DNA from: Kitasatospora sp. NA04385
GTDB lineage: Bacteria > Actinomycetota > Actinomycetes > Streptomycetales > Streptomycetaceae
Assembly (NCBI RefSeq): GCF_013364235.1
Contig: NZ_CP054919.1
Span: 6,667,092 to 6,731,091 of the forward strand
Length of the DNA: 64,000 bases
Direction of reading: 5' to 3'
Under the pieces are notes generated by a model. It was not told the origin of the DNA. It did not search any database and saw nothing but the letters and a program-made list of their open reading frames with translations. How positions within the stretch are numbered: the stretch's first letter is position 1; each line of letters begins with the position of its first letter. Shown here in pieces: positions 33,949 to 41,776 of this stretch. Position numbers and translations under genes: made by a program.

Positions 33949-34434
33949 TGGTGCGCCGCCCTGCGCGCCGCCGGGCACGGTGCGGACGTCATCGCCGTCA
34001 CCTCCGCCCGGGACCTGGCCGTGGTCCGGCGGGCCGTCAGCGCGGGCGTCGTCCAGTACCTGCTCAAGCCCTTCGGCGCGGCCGCCCTGGGCGAGCGCCT
34101 GCGCCAGTACGCCCGCTACCGGGCCAACCTCGACCGCCCCGGCCGGGCGCTCGGCCAGGACGAGGTCGACCGGGCGCTCGCCCTGCTGCGCGGCACCGAC
34201 CGCAGCAGCCTCCCCAAGGGCCTGGCCGCCGACACCCTGGACACCCTCGCCACCGCGCTGCGCACCGCCCCCGACGGCCTCTCGGCCGGCGCCGCCGCCG
34301 CGGCCACCGGCGTCTCCCGGATCACCGCCCGCCGCTACCTCGAACACCTGGTCACCACCGGCCGCGCCACCCGCGAGCCCCGCTACGGGCAGGTCGGCCG
34401 CCCCGAGCTGGGCTACCGGTGGAGCGGTGGGTGA
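33949..34434 (+). pseudogene. CitB/DcuR-type response regulator, N-terminally truncated
   Basis: From about 33955 the frame reads LRAAGHGADVIAVTSARD, RRAVSAGVVQYLLKPFGAAALGERL, then a linker and a C-terminal helix-turn-helix (GLSAGAAAAATGVSRITARRYLEHLVTTGRATREPRYGQVGRPELGYRW). This is the second half of the receiver and the DNA-binding part of a citrate/malate-type response regulator. The first ~65 residues, including the phospho-acceptor Asp, and the usual partner kinase are absent. The 215 nt before it (33734-33948) show no related sequence but hold a 13-nt direct repeat (GTCCGTGCTGCTG at 33797-33809 and 33831-33843). Possibly a deletion scar; in-frame GTG codons upstream could still allow translation. 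Confidence 0.65.
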
Positions 34435-34441
34435 CCGGGCC

Positions 34442-35047
34442 TCAGACGCGCTCGGCCAGCGCCAGGTAGCGGTCCGGTTCGTCGGCGTAGGACAGCGGGG
34501 TCCAGCCGTTGGCGGCCAGCAGCGGGAAGAGGCGCTCGCGGGCGCGCAGGTCGTCGGGGGTGAGCGGGCGGCCCTTGCGGGCGGCGAGGGCGGCCCGGCC
34601 GAGCGGGTGGAAGAGGGCGAGCCGGCCGCCGGGGCGGGTGACCCGGGCGAGTTCGCGCAGCCCGGCGGCCGGGTCGGGCAGGTGGGAGACCAGGCCCGCG
34701 CCGAACACCAGGTCGGCGCGGGCGTCGGGCAGCGGCAGCCGGGTGCAGTCGGCCCGCAGCAGCGCGGCGTCGGCGCGGTGCGCGGCGGCCCGCTCCAGCA
34801 TCTCGGGCGTCAGGTCGACGCCGAGGACGGTGCCGCCCGGGCCGACGGCGGCGCGCAGCAGCGGGAGGGCGCGGCCGGTGCCGCAGCCCGCGTCGATCAC
34901 GAACTGCCCGGCGGACAGGCCGGTGTCGGCGATCGCGGCGGCGTAACGCGGGCTGTCGTCCGGGTACTTGCTGTCCCAGGTGGCGGCGCGTTCGGCGAAG
35001 AAGGCCCGGGTGTCGGCGAGTTCGCGGGCGTGGGCGGTGGGGTCCAT
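34442..35047 (-). CDS. SAM-dependent methyltransferase, class I
   Basis: A 201-residue methyltransferase of the UbiE/Methyltransf_11 type. Motif I is VIDAGCGTGRALPLL, followed by VLGVDLTPEMLERA, the post-I region ADCTRLPLPDARADLVFGAGLVSHLPDP and RVTRPGGRLALFHPL. The ATG at 35047 was chosen because a TAGCCT -10 element ends 7 nt upstream and the rest of the frame has no family match. The acceptor substrate is not predictable. It is divergent from the iron-box operon and convergent with the regulator remnant. Confidence 0.82.
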   Translation of the reverse strand: MDPTAHARELADTRAFFAERAATWDSKYPDDSPRYAAAIADTGLSAGQFVIDAGCGTGRALPLLRAAVGPGGTVLGVDLTPEMLERAAAHRADAALLRADCTRLPLPDARADLVFGAGLVSHLPDPAAGLRELARVTRPGGRLALFHPLGRAALAARKGRPLTPDDLRARERLFPLLAANGWTPLSYADEPDRYLALAERV

Positions 35048-35054
35048 GGACGGG

Positions 35055-35060
35055 AGGCTA
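35055..35060 (-). promoter_or_regulatory. -10 element for leaderless methyltransferase gene
   Basis: On the minus strand TAGCCT (35060-35055) lies 7 nt before the ATG at 35047, consistent with a leaderless transcript. Confidence 0.4.
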
Positions 35061-35259
35061 CCCGGGCGCGGGCCGTGACCCGCGGCGGTCCGGCTCGTTG
35101 GAGGGGCGGGGGTGTCCACCGGGGGGTGTCCACCGGGGGGTGCCCGACGGCGCCCGGCGGCGGCCCGGCGGCCGGCCGGGGGAGCGGGCGGGGGAAATCG
35201 CTCACCCGGACGGGTGATCGAAGGGCCCGGTGGCGGCATTCGCCGAACCCCCGAAGGTA

Positions 35260-35279
35260 AAGTTAGGCTTACCTAACTT
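35260..35279. promoter_or_regulatory. DmdR/IdeR-type iron box
   Basis: AAGTTAGGCTTACCTAACTT has perfect 8-bp arms (AAGTTAGG/CCTAACTT) around four bases and contains the TTAGG...CCTAA core of actinobacterial iron boxes bound by DtxR-family repressors. It is 18 nt before the GTG of the aminotransferase gene and overlaps a TAAAGT -10-like element (35258-35263). The operon downstream should be induced by iron limitation. Confidence 0.8.
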
Positions 35280-35297
35280 CCCAAGGGAGCTCCTGCT

Positions 35298-36671
35298 GTG
35301 ACCCTCACCGTCGGCACCTCCGCCGCACCGGTCGGCGACGCGATCCTGCGCCGCCAGCGCATCCGCGAGTCGGCCGCCCGCACCTACGCCCGGTCCTTCC
35401 CGATCGTGCCGGTGCGCGCGAACGGCATGACCGTGGAGGGCGCCGACGGACGCCGCTACCTCGACTGCCTCTCCGGCGCCGGCACCCTCGCGCTCGGCCA
35501 CAACCACCCCGTGGTGCTCGACGCGATCCGCCGCACCCTGGACAGCGGCGCCCCGCTGCACCTGCTCGACCTCGCCACCGCCGAGAAGGACGACTTCACC
35601 ACCGCGCTGCTGGAGAGCCTGCCGGAGAAGTTCGCCGCCAGGTCCCGGGTCCACTTCTGCGGCCCGGCCGGCACCGACGCCGTCGAGGCCGCCCTCAAGC
35701 TGATGCAGACCGCCACCGGCCGGCGCGGCGCGCTCGCCTTCACCGGCGCCTACCACGGCATGACCGCCGGGGCCCTCGCCGTCACCGGCAACACCGCCGT
35801 CAAGGCCCCGCTGCCCAGCGGCGGCGAGGTCACCCGGCTGCCCTACCCGTACGCCTACCGCTGCCCGTTCGGCGTCGGCGGCGAGCGCGGCGCGCAGCTC
35901 GCCGCCGCCTACACCGAGCGCCTGCTCGACGACCCCTCCGGCGGCGTGCTCCCGCCCGCCGCGATGATCCTGGAGCCGGTGCAGGGCGAGGGCGGCGTCG
36001 TCCCCGCCCCCGACGGCTGGCTGCGCGAGATGCGCCGGATCACCGCCGAGCGCGGCATCCCGCTGGTCCTCGACGAGGTGCAGACCGGCGTCGGCCGCAC
36101 CGGGCGGATGTGGGCGGTCGAGCACAGCGGCATCGAACCCGACGCGATGGTGCTCTCCAAGGCCATCGGCGGCAGCCTCCCGCTCGCCGTGGTGGTCTAC
36201 CGCGAGGAGTACGACGGCTGGCAGCCCGGCGCCCACACCGGCACCTTCCGCGGCAACACGCTCGCGATGGCCGCCGGTGCCGCCACCCTCCGGTACGTCG
36301 CCGCCAACGGACTGGTGGCCCGGGCCGAGACGGTCGGCGCCCGGATCGCCGCCCGGCTCGACGGCGCCCGCGACCGCCTCCCGGTGATCGGTGACGTCCG
36401 CGGCCGCGGCCTGATGCTCGGCGTCGAACTCGTCGACCCCGCGGGCGAACCCGACAGCTGCGGCGCCCGCCCCGCCGACCCGCGCCTCGCCGTCCGGGTT
36501 CGCGAAGCCTGCCTGGCCCGCGGCCTGATCGTCGAGCTCGGCGGCCGCCACGACGCCGTCCTGCGCCTGCTGCCGCCGCTCACCATCACCGACGAGCAGG
36601 CCGACGCCGTCCTCGAACGGCTCTGCGACGCCGTCGAGTTCGCGATGCGGCAACCCGACCCGGAGAAGTGA
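35298..36671 (+). CDS. Diaminobutyrate--2-oxoglutarate aminotransferase
   Basis: A 457-residue class-III PLP aminotransferase. Segments FCGPAGTDAVEAALKLMQTATGR, AYHGMTAGALAVTGN, ILEPVQGEGGVVPAP, LVLDEVQTGVGRTGRMWA and LSKAIGGSLPL (PLP Lys288) match the siderophore-type DABA aminotransferase (RhbA/DAT-like), which makes L-2,4-diaminobutyrate from aspartate semialdehyde and glutamate. GTG at 35298 follows AAGGGAG. The upstream iron box and coupled decarboxylase gene support a siderophore or iron-stress role rather than ectoine synthesis. Ectoine genes are absent. Confidence 0.85.
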   Translation: MTLTVGTSAAPVGDAILRRQRIRESAARTYARSFPIVPVRANGMTVEGADGRRYLDCLSGAGTLALGHNHPVVLDAIRRTLDSGAPLHLLDLATAEKDDFTTALLESLPEKFAARSRVHFCGPAGTDAVEAALKLMQTATGRRGALAFTGAYHGMTAGALAVTGNTAVKAPLPSGGEVTRLPYPYAYRCPFGVGGERGAQLAAAYTERLLDDPSGGVLPPAAMILEPVQGEGGVVPAPDGWLREMRRITAERGIPLVLDEVQTGVGRTGRMWAVEHSGIEPDAMVLSKAIGGSLPLAVVVYREEYDGWQPGAHTGTFRGNTLAMAAGAATLRYVAANGLVARAETVGARIAARLDGARDRLPVIGDVRGRGLMLGVELVDPAGEPDSCGARPADPRLAVRVREACLARGLIVELGGRHDAVLRLLPPLTITDEQADAVLERLCDAVEFAMRQPDPEK

Positions 36672-38257
36672 GCCGCGGCGCGGCGGACGTGACGACCAGT
36701 CGGAAGCGAGCAGGGGCGGGCGGGGCGATGACCGAGGGCGGGGCGATGGACGGGCGGGAAACGGGCGGGCGGGGAGCGGGCGGGCCGGGAACGGACCAGC
36801 GGGAAGCGGGCGGGCCGGGAACGGACGGGCTCTCCGGCGGGACCGCCGGGCCCCAGGCCCTGCGGCCGCTGGTCGCCGAGGTGCTGGCCGGGCTCACCGC
36901 CGGTGCGCGGCGGCGCGGCGGACCGATCGTCCCCGGCGAGCCGGACGGGATCGCGGCGGCCGTCCGGGAGGCGCTCGCCGCCGCCCGCGGGCCCGCCGCG
37001 CTCGGGCAGCTGGCGGAACTGCTGGCGTACGGCGCGGCCGACCCGGCCGACCCGCACTGCGCCGCGCACCTGCACTGCCCGCCGCTGGCCGTCGCGGTCG
37101 CCGCCGACCTCGCCGTCAGCGCGCTCAACCCCTCCCAGGACTCCTGGGACCAGGCCCCCGCCGCGACCGCCCTGGAGAGCGAACTGCTCGCCGAACTCGC
37201 CGGGCTGGTCGGCTTCCACCCCGACCGGGCGGCCGGCGTGCTGACCACCGGCGGCACCGAGTCCAACCTGATGGGCCTGATGCTCGCCCGGGACCAGCGG
37301 CTGGGCCCGGACGTCGAGCTGAACGGCCTGCCGAGCGGCGTCCGGCCCCGCATCCTGGCCTCCGAGGCCGCGCACTTCTCGGTCCAGCGCGCCGCCGCCC
37401 TGCTCGGCCTCGGCGAACGCGCCGTCCGCACCGTGCCCGTCGACCGCACGCTGCGGATGGACACCGCCGCGCTGGCCGACGCCTTCGCCGAAGCCGGCTG
37501 GGAGGGCGCCACCCCCGTCGCCGTGGTCGCCACCGCGGGCACCACCGACACCGGTGCGATCGACCCGCTGCACGCCGTCGCCGACCTCGCCGCCCGCCAC
37601 GGCACCTGGCTGCACGTCGACGCGGCCTACGGCGGCGGCGCGCTCTTCTCGGAGCGGCTCGCCCCGCTCCTCGACGGCCTCGACCGCGCCGACTCGGTCT
37701 CCCTCGACTGGCACAAGCTCGGCTGGCAGCCCGCCGCCGCCGGGGTCTTCCTGGCCCGCGAGGCCCGCACCTACGCCTCGCTGGCCCGGCGCGCGGTCTA
37801 CCTCAACCCCGCCGACGACGAGGAGGCCGGCTACCCCAGCCTGCTCGGCCAGTCGCTGCGCACCACCCGCCGCCCCGACGCCTTCAAGCTCGCCGCGACG
37901 TTGCGGGTGCTGGGCCGCGACGGGCTCGGCGCGCTGGTCGACCGCTGCCACGCGAGCGCCCTGCGGGCGGCCGAGCTGGTCCGGGCCGCCCCCGCGCTGG
38001 AACTCCACTGCGACCCGGTCCTGACCACCGTGGTCTTCCGCTACGCGGTGCCCGACCCGGCCGCGAGCGACCGCGTCAACGCCGAACTCCGCCGCCGCCT
38101 GCTGCGGGCCGGCCGGGCGGTGGTCGGCCGCACCGAACTCCCCGGCCGCGGCCCGGGCCGGGTCCGCCTCAAGCTCACCCTGCTCAACCCGCACACCACG
38201 GAGGACGAACTGGCCTCCCTGCTGCACGCGGTGGTCGAAGCCGGGGCGGACGTCTAG
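36668..38257 (+). CDS. L-2,4-diaminobutyrate decarboxylase-like PLP enzyme
   Basis: A 529-residue group-II PLP decarboxylase: VLTTGGTESNLMGL, SEAAHFSVQRAA (the ring-stacking His), HVDAAYGGGALFS and SLDWHKLGWQP with the PLP Lys350. It resembles DABA decarboxylase (RhbB/Ddc) and the desferrioxamine lysine decarboxylase family. Next to a DABA aminotransferase, conversion of diaminobutyrate to 1,3-diaminopropane is most likely. The GTG start overlaps the upstream TGA (GTGA); the first ~55 residues are low-complexity Gly/Arg-rich from a duplicated segment, and ATG 36728 or 36746 could be used instead. Confidence 0.8.
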   Translation: MSRGAADVTTSRKRAGAGGAMTEGGAMDGRETGGRGAGGPGTDQREAGGPGTDGLSGGTAGPQALRPLVAEVLAGLTAGARRRGGPIVPGEPDGIAAAVREALAAARGPAALGQLAELLAYGAADPADPHCAAHLHCPPLAVAVAADLAVSALNPSQDSWDQAPAATALESELLAELAGLVGFHPDRAAGVLTTGGTESNLMGLMLARDQRLGPDVELNGLPSGVRPRILASEAAHFSVQRAAALLGLGERAVRTVPVDRTLRMDTAALADAFAEAGWEGATPVAVVATAGTTDTGAIDPLHAVADLAARHGTWLHVDAAYGGGALFSERLAPLLDGLDRADSVSLDWHKLGWQPAAAGVFLAREARTYASLARRAVYLNPADDEEAGYPSLLGQSLRTTRRPDAFKLAATLRVLGRDGLGALVDRCHASALRAAELVRAAPALELHCDPVLTTVVFRYAVPDPAASDRVNAELRRRLLRAGRAVVGRTELPGRGPGRVRLKLTLLNPHTTEDELASLLHAVVEAGADV

Positions 38258-38272
38258 GACCGGACGGGCCGC

Positions 38273-38290
38273 GGCCGGGGCGCTCCCCGG
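38273..38290. terminator. Hairpin between convergent genes
   Basis: GCCGGGG (38273-38279) and CCCCGGC (38284-38290) form a perfect 7-bp stem with a CGCT loop in the 61-nt gap between the decarboxylase and phosphatase stops. An outer GGACCGG/CCGGTCC pair may extend it. Confidence 0.55.
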
Positions 38291-38318
38291 CGGCGAGCGC
38301 CGGCCGGTCCGCGTCCCC

Positions 38319-39125
38319 TCACACGCCGTCGAGCAGGATCTCCCGGAGGGTCTCCCACTGCTCCGGGTCGGAGGCGACCAGGAGGCCGTCGGTGCCGCCG
38401 GGGGCCTCGGGGCGGTAGGGGGTGCCGTCGAAGCGGGCGCTGCGCCCGCCGGCCTCGGTGACCAGGAGGGAGCCGGGGGCGTGGTCCCAGGGGAGGGTGC
38501 GCCAGTAGAGGACGAAGTCGCGGCTGCCGGTGGCGATCAGGGGGTACTCGATGCCGGCGGCGCCGCGGCCGGGGTCGAGGGGGCCGAGGGCGAGCGTGTT
38601 GGCGAGCAGGCGGTGGCCGGTGGGCGGGGCGAAGTAGCGGGTCTTGAGGATGCCGGTCCACTTCTCGGGCGCGGTGGTGACCTTCGGCAGGACCAGCCGC
38701 TCGCCGTCCCGCCAGGCGCCGGCGCCGAGTTCGGCGGTGTACGCGGTGCGGGTGCAGGGCTGCCAGATCCAGGAGGCGACCGTCTCGCCGCGGCGGACCA
38801 GCGAGGCCATCACCGCGTACGAGGGCTGTCCGGCGACGAAGTTGCGGGTGCCGTCGACCGGGTCGACCAGCCAGGCGGCGGGCTCCTCGTGCAGGGCGCG
38901 GGCCAGCGCGGGGTCGGCGGAGACGGCCTCCTCGCCGACCACGGGGACGGGGAGCAGCTCGCGCAGGCGCCGGGAGATGATCCGCTCGGCCTCCCGGTCG
39001 GCGACGGTGACGATCTCGCCGGGGGCCTTCTCCATCACCTCGCCGTCGCTCAGCGCCCGGAACCGCGGCTCCACCGCCTCGGCCGAGGCCTCGACCAGGA
39101 TCTCGGTGACCTTCTCCATCAACAC
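38319..39125 (-). CDS. Inositol-monophosphatase-family phosphatase
   Basis: A 268-residue Mg-dependent phosphatase with the complete family motifs: VVGEEAVS (metal Glu), WLVDPVDGTRNFVAGQPSYAVM (metal Asps) and LPWDHAPGSLLVTEAGG (third metal Asp). Members act on inositol phosphate, histidinol phosphate, fructose bisphosphate or PAP; the substrate cannot be decided from sequence. GTG at 39125 has AAGGGAG seven bases upstream and was preferred to the ATG two codons later. Not obviously linked to its neighbours. Confidence 0.8.
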   Translation of the reverse strand: MLMEKVTEILVEASAEAVEPRFRALSDGEVMEKAPGEIVTVADREAERIISRRLRELLPVPVVGEEAVSADPALARALHEEPAAWLVDPVDGTRNFVAGQPSYAVMASLVRRGETVASWIWQPCTRTAYTAELGAGAWRDGERLVLPKVTTAPEKWTGILKTRYFAPPTGHRLLANTLALGPLDPGRGAAGIEYPLIATGSRDFVLYWRTLPWDHAPGSLLVTEAGGRSARFDGTPYRPEAPGGTDGLLVASDPEQWETLREILLDGV

Positions 39126-39245
39126 GCCCGTGCTCCCTTCACCGCCTCCCACTCTCCCACGCCGGGGCGGTGCGGACGGTGCGCAGGTGACGCGCGGGGC
39201 GGCGGCGGGGCGGCGGCGGGGCGGACGCGGCGCCCCGGGGGCGGG

Positions 39246-40004
39246 TCACTCCGCGGTGAGGCCGTCGTACTCGGCCCGCACCCGGCGGTCCATCGCCAGC
39301 GCGAACTGGGCGTCATTGACGGCCCGGGCGAGCGGGCGGACGCGCTGGATCTGCTCGGTCAGCCGGGCCGCCTCGGCGGGCGTGAGGTCCTGCACGCGGG
39401 TGAGCGCGCCGAGCAGCCGGTCGCGGATCAGCGCGACGAACAGGTCGGCCATCGCGTCCGCGTACTCGGCGGCGCGGCGGCTCACGTCCAGGACGGCGGC
39501 CAGCGGCACGCCCTCGTCGACCAGGGCGACGGTGGCGTCCATCAGGCGGCGGCTGACGTGGGTGATGCCGTCGGGGTCGACGGTGATGTAGCCCTGGGCG
39601 ATCGACTCGGCGGTGTTGGCCTCGGTGAGCTGATCGCCGAACGCGGCGCGCAGCTCGGCCCAGTCGAGGTGGACGGGCGTCTCGTCGGACCAGGGGGCGA
39701 CCAGCGCGGCCTGCAGCCCGATCAGCTCGGCGACGTCCCGGCCGTCCTCGCCGGCGCCGATCAGCTCGGCGATGCCGCCCAGCGCGTGGCCGCGCTCCAG
39801 GAGTTCGGCGACCAGGCGCAGCCGGGCCAGGTGCTCGTCCCCGTACCAGGCGATCCGGCCCTCCTTGCGGGGCGGCTGGAGCAGGCGGCGCTCGCGGTAG
39901 AAGCGGACGGTGCGCACGCTGATGCCCGCCGCCTCGGCGAGTTCGGCGACCCGGTAGGCGCGGGGCTCGTCTTCCTGTTCGGTCTCCGCCACGCCGGTCA
40001 GCAT
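39246..40004 (-). CDS. MerR-family transcriptional regulator
   Basis: A 252-residue regulator. The MerR helix-turn-helix is YRVAELAEAAGISVRTVRFYRERRLLQPPRKEGRIAWYGDEHLARLRLVAELLERG. The C-terminal domain is long (residues ~110-250) and helical, unlike metal-binding MerR proteins; no Cys is present, so an organic ligand is likely. The ATG at 40004 was chosen; a codon pair 36 nt downstream is a possible alternative. It is divergent from the monooxygenase operon and probably controls it through the inverted repeat at 40084-40099. Confidence 0.83.
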   Translation of the reverse strand: MLTGVAETEQEDEPRAYRVAELAEAAGISVRTVRFYRERRLLQPPRKEGRIAWYGDEHLARLRLVAELLERGHALGGIAELIGAGEDGRDVAELIGLQAALVAPWSDETPVHLDWAELRAAFGDQLTEANTAESIAQGYITVDPDGITHVSRRLMDATVALVDEGVPLAAVLDVSRRAAEYADAMADLFVALIRDRLLGALTRVQDLTPAEAARLTEQIQRVRPLARAVNDAQFALAMDRRVRAEYDGLTAE

Positions 40005-40045
40005 AGGCCCGCCGGGCGACGCGGAAACAGCCGCGTCCCGCGCTA

Positions 40046-40099
40046 TTCCACTCGGTGTCAACAAGGGCTACGCTGCCGAACGCGCCAGTGATTACTGGC
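40046..40099 (+). promoter_or_regulatory. Promoter and operator-like repeat for the monooxygenase operon
   Basis: TTCCAC (40046-40051) and TACGCT (40069-40074), 17 nt apart, resemble a vegetative promoter. GCCAGT-GATT-ACTGGC (40084-40099) begins about where transcription would start, the position of a repressor operator. A TTGACA on the opposite strand (40061-40056) may be the -35 for the MerR gene, though no good -10 follows. Confidence 0.5.
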
Positions 40100-40110
40100 A
40101 GCATCCAGCA

Positions 40111-40180
40111 CGACCCGACAGCACCGCCCGACAGCACCGCCCCACAGCACCACCCGACAGCAGCACCCGACAGCACCATC
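40111..40180 (+). repeat. Tandem 13-nt GACAGCACC(G/A)CCC units
   Basis: About five imperfect copies of a 13-nt unit follow each other in the leader of the monooxygenase gene, between the operator-like repeat and the ribosome binding site. No stop-free coding role is evident. Confidence 0.6.
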
Positions 40181-40234
40181 CGATCGAGCACCGCCGGCCA
40201 CCCGCACCCCCCACCCTCGCCAGGAGGCCCGCCC

Positions 40235-41776
40235 ATGGCACCCCGTACCAAGAAGCCCCCCGCGCCCGGCACCGACCCGGCCGCCGTCCCGCACGTGCGG
40301 GTCGCCGTCATCGGCTCCGGCTTCGGCGGCCTCGGCGCCGGCGTCCGGCTGCGCCGGGCCGGGATCACCGACTTCGTGATCCTGGAGCGCGCGGACTCCG
40401 TCGGCGGCACCTGGCGCGACAACTCGTACCCGGGCTGCGCCTGCGACGTGCCCTCGCACCTGTACTCGTTCTCGTTCGCGCCCAACCCCGAGTGGCCCCG
40501 GGTGTTCTCCGGCCAGCCCGACATCCGCGCCTACCTGGAGCGGGTCGCCGACACCTTCGGGCTGCGCCCGCACCTGCGCTTCGGCGCCGAGGTCACCGAG
40601 CTGCGCTGGGACGAGGAGCACGCCCGCTGGCAGGTCACCACCGCCGTCGGGAACTGGACCGCCGACGCCGTGGTCTCCGCGGCCGGGCCGCTCGCCGACC
40701 CGCAGATCCCCGACCTGCCGGGCCTGGACACCTTCCCCGGCAAGGTCTTCCACTCCTCCCGCTGGGACCACGACTACGACCTCGCGGGCAAGCGCGTCGC
40801 CGTGGTCGGCACCGGCGCCTCCGCCGCCCAGATCATCCCGGCGATCCAGCCGACCGTGGGCGCCCTGACCGTCTTCCAGCGCACCCCCGCCTGGGTCCTG
40901 CCGCGCGCCGACCGCGAGGTCAGCGGCGTGGAGAAGTGGCTGCACGCCAAGCTCCCGCCGACCGGGCTGCTGCGCCGCGCCGGGCTGTTCGCGATGCGCG
41001 AGCTCCAGGTCGACGCGTTCGTCCGCCGCCCGCAGCTGCTGAAGCTCGTCCAGCAGGTCGCGCTGCGGCACCTGCACCGGGCCGTCGCCGACCCGGCGCT
41101 GCGCGCCAAGCTGACCCCCGACTACCGGATCGGCTGCAAGCGCATCCTGCTGAGCAACACCTACTACCCGGCGCTCGCCGCCCCCAACACCGAGGTGGTG
41201 GCCGGCGGCCTGCGCGAACTGCGCGGCTCCACCCTGGTCGGCGCGGACGGCAGCGAGCACGAGGTGGACGCCGTCGTGTTCGGCACCGGCTTCCACGTCA
41301 CCGACCTGCCGATCGCCGAACGCGTCTTCGGCATCGGCGGCACCGCGCTCGCCGAGAGCTGGAAGGACGGCATGGAGGCGCTGCGCGGCTCCACCGTGCG
41401 CGGCTTCCCCAACCTGTTCTTCCTGATCGGCCCGAACACCGGCCTCGGCAACAACTCGATGATCCTGATGATCGAGTCCCAGCTGAACTACCTGATCGAC
41501 GCGCTCACCACCCTCGACTCGGTCGGCGCCACCGCCATGCAGCCCACCGAACGGGCCCAGCGCCAGTGGAACCTGGAGCTCCAGCACCGGATGGGCCGCA
41601 CCGTGTGGACCACCGGCGGCTGCCGCAGCTGGTACCTCGACCAGGACGGCAAGAACACCGTGCTGTGGCCCGCCTCCACCAGCGCCTTCCGCCGCGCCAC
41701 CCGGCACGTCGACCTCGCCGAGTACGAGCTGATCAAGCGCACCGCCCCGCTGGCCGCCGAGGCGGTGACCGCGTGA
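40235..41776 (+). CDS. Flavin-containing monooxygenase, Baeyer-Villiger type
   Basis: A 513-residue FAD/NADPH monooxygenase. The FAD site is VAVIGSGFGGLGAGVRLRRAG, the Baeyer-Villiger fingerprint FxGxxxHxxxW is present as FPGKVFHSSRW, and the NADPH site is VAVVGTGASAAQIIP. GGTWRDNSYPGCACDVPSHLYSFSF is typical of this class. ATG at 40235 follows CAGGAGG. First of three overlapping genes (monooxygenase, hydrolase, SDR) in the order of mycobacterial mymA-lipR-sadH, where the operon acts on lipid or ketone substrates. Oxidation of a ketone to an ester that the next protein then hydrolyses is a reasonable guess. Confidence 0.86.
   Translation: MAPRTKKPPAPGTDPAAVPHVRVAVIGSGFGGLGAGVRLRRAGITDFVILERADSVGGTWRDNSYPGCACDVPSHLYSFSFAPNPEWPRVFSGQPDIRAYLERVADTFGLRPHLRFGAEVTELRWDEEHARWQVTTAVGNWTADAVVSAAGPLADPQIPDLPGLDTFPGKVFHSSRWDHDYDLAGKRVAVVGTGASAAQIIPAIQPTVGALTVFQRTPAWVLPRADREVSGVEKWLHAKLPPTGLLRRAGLFAMRELQVDAFVRRPQLLKLVQQVALRHLHRAVADPALRAKLTPDYRIGCKRILLSNTYYPALAAPNTEVVAGGLRELRGSTLVGADGSEHEVDAVVFGTGFHVTDLPIAERVFGIGGTALAESWKDGMEALRGSTVRGFPNLFFLIGPNTGLGNNSMILMIESQLNYLIDALTTLDSVGATAMQPTERAQRQWNLELQHRMGRTVWTTGGCRSWYLDQDGKNTVLWPASTSAFRRATRHVDLAEYELIKRTAPLAAEAVTA

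Noticed and set aside
27762..34434. Genomic island or mobile element around the frameshifted MFS gene and regulator remnant
   Set aside because: No integrase, transposase, tRNA or terminal repeats, and base composition and codon use match the rest of the window.
40111..40180. CRISPR-like array
   Set aside because: Units are contiguous 13-mers without spacers; simple tandem repeat in a leader.
40055..40234. Extended N-terminus of the monooxygenase
   Set aside because: Would translate the promoter, operator-like repeat and 13-nt tandem repeats; ATG 40235 has CAGGAGG.
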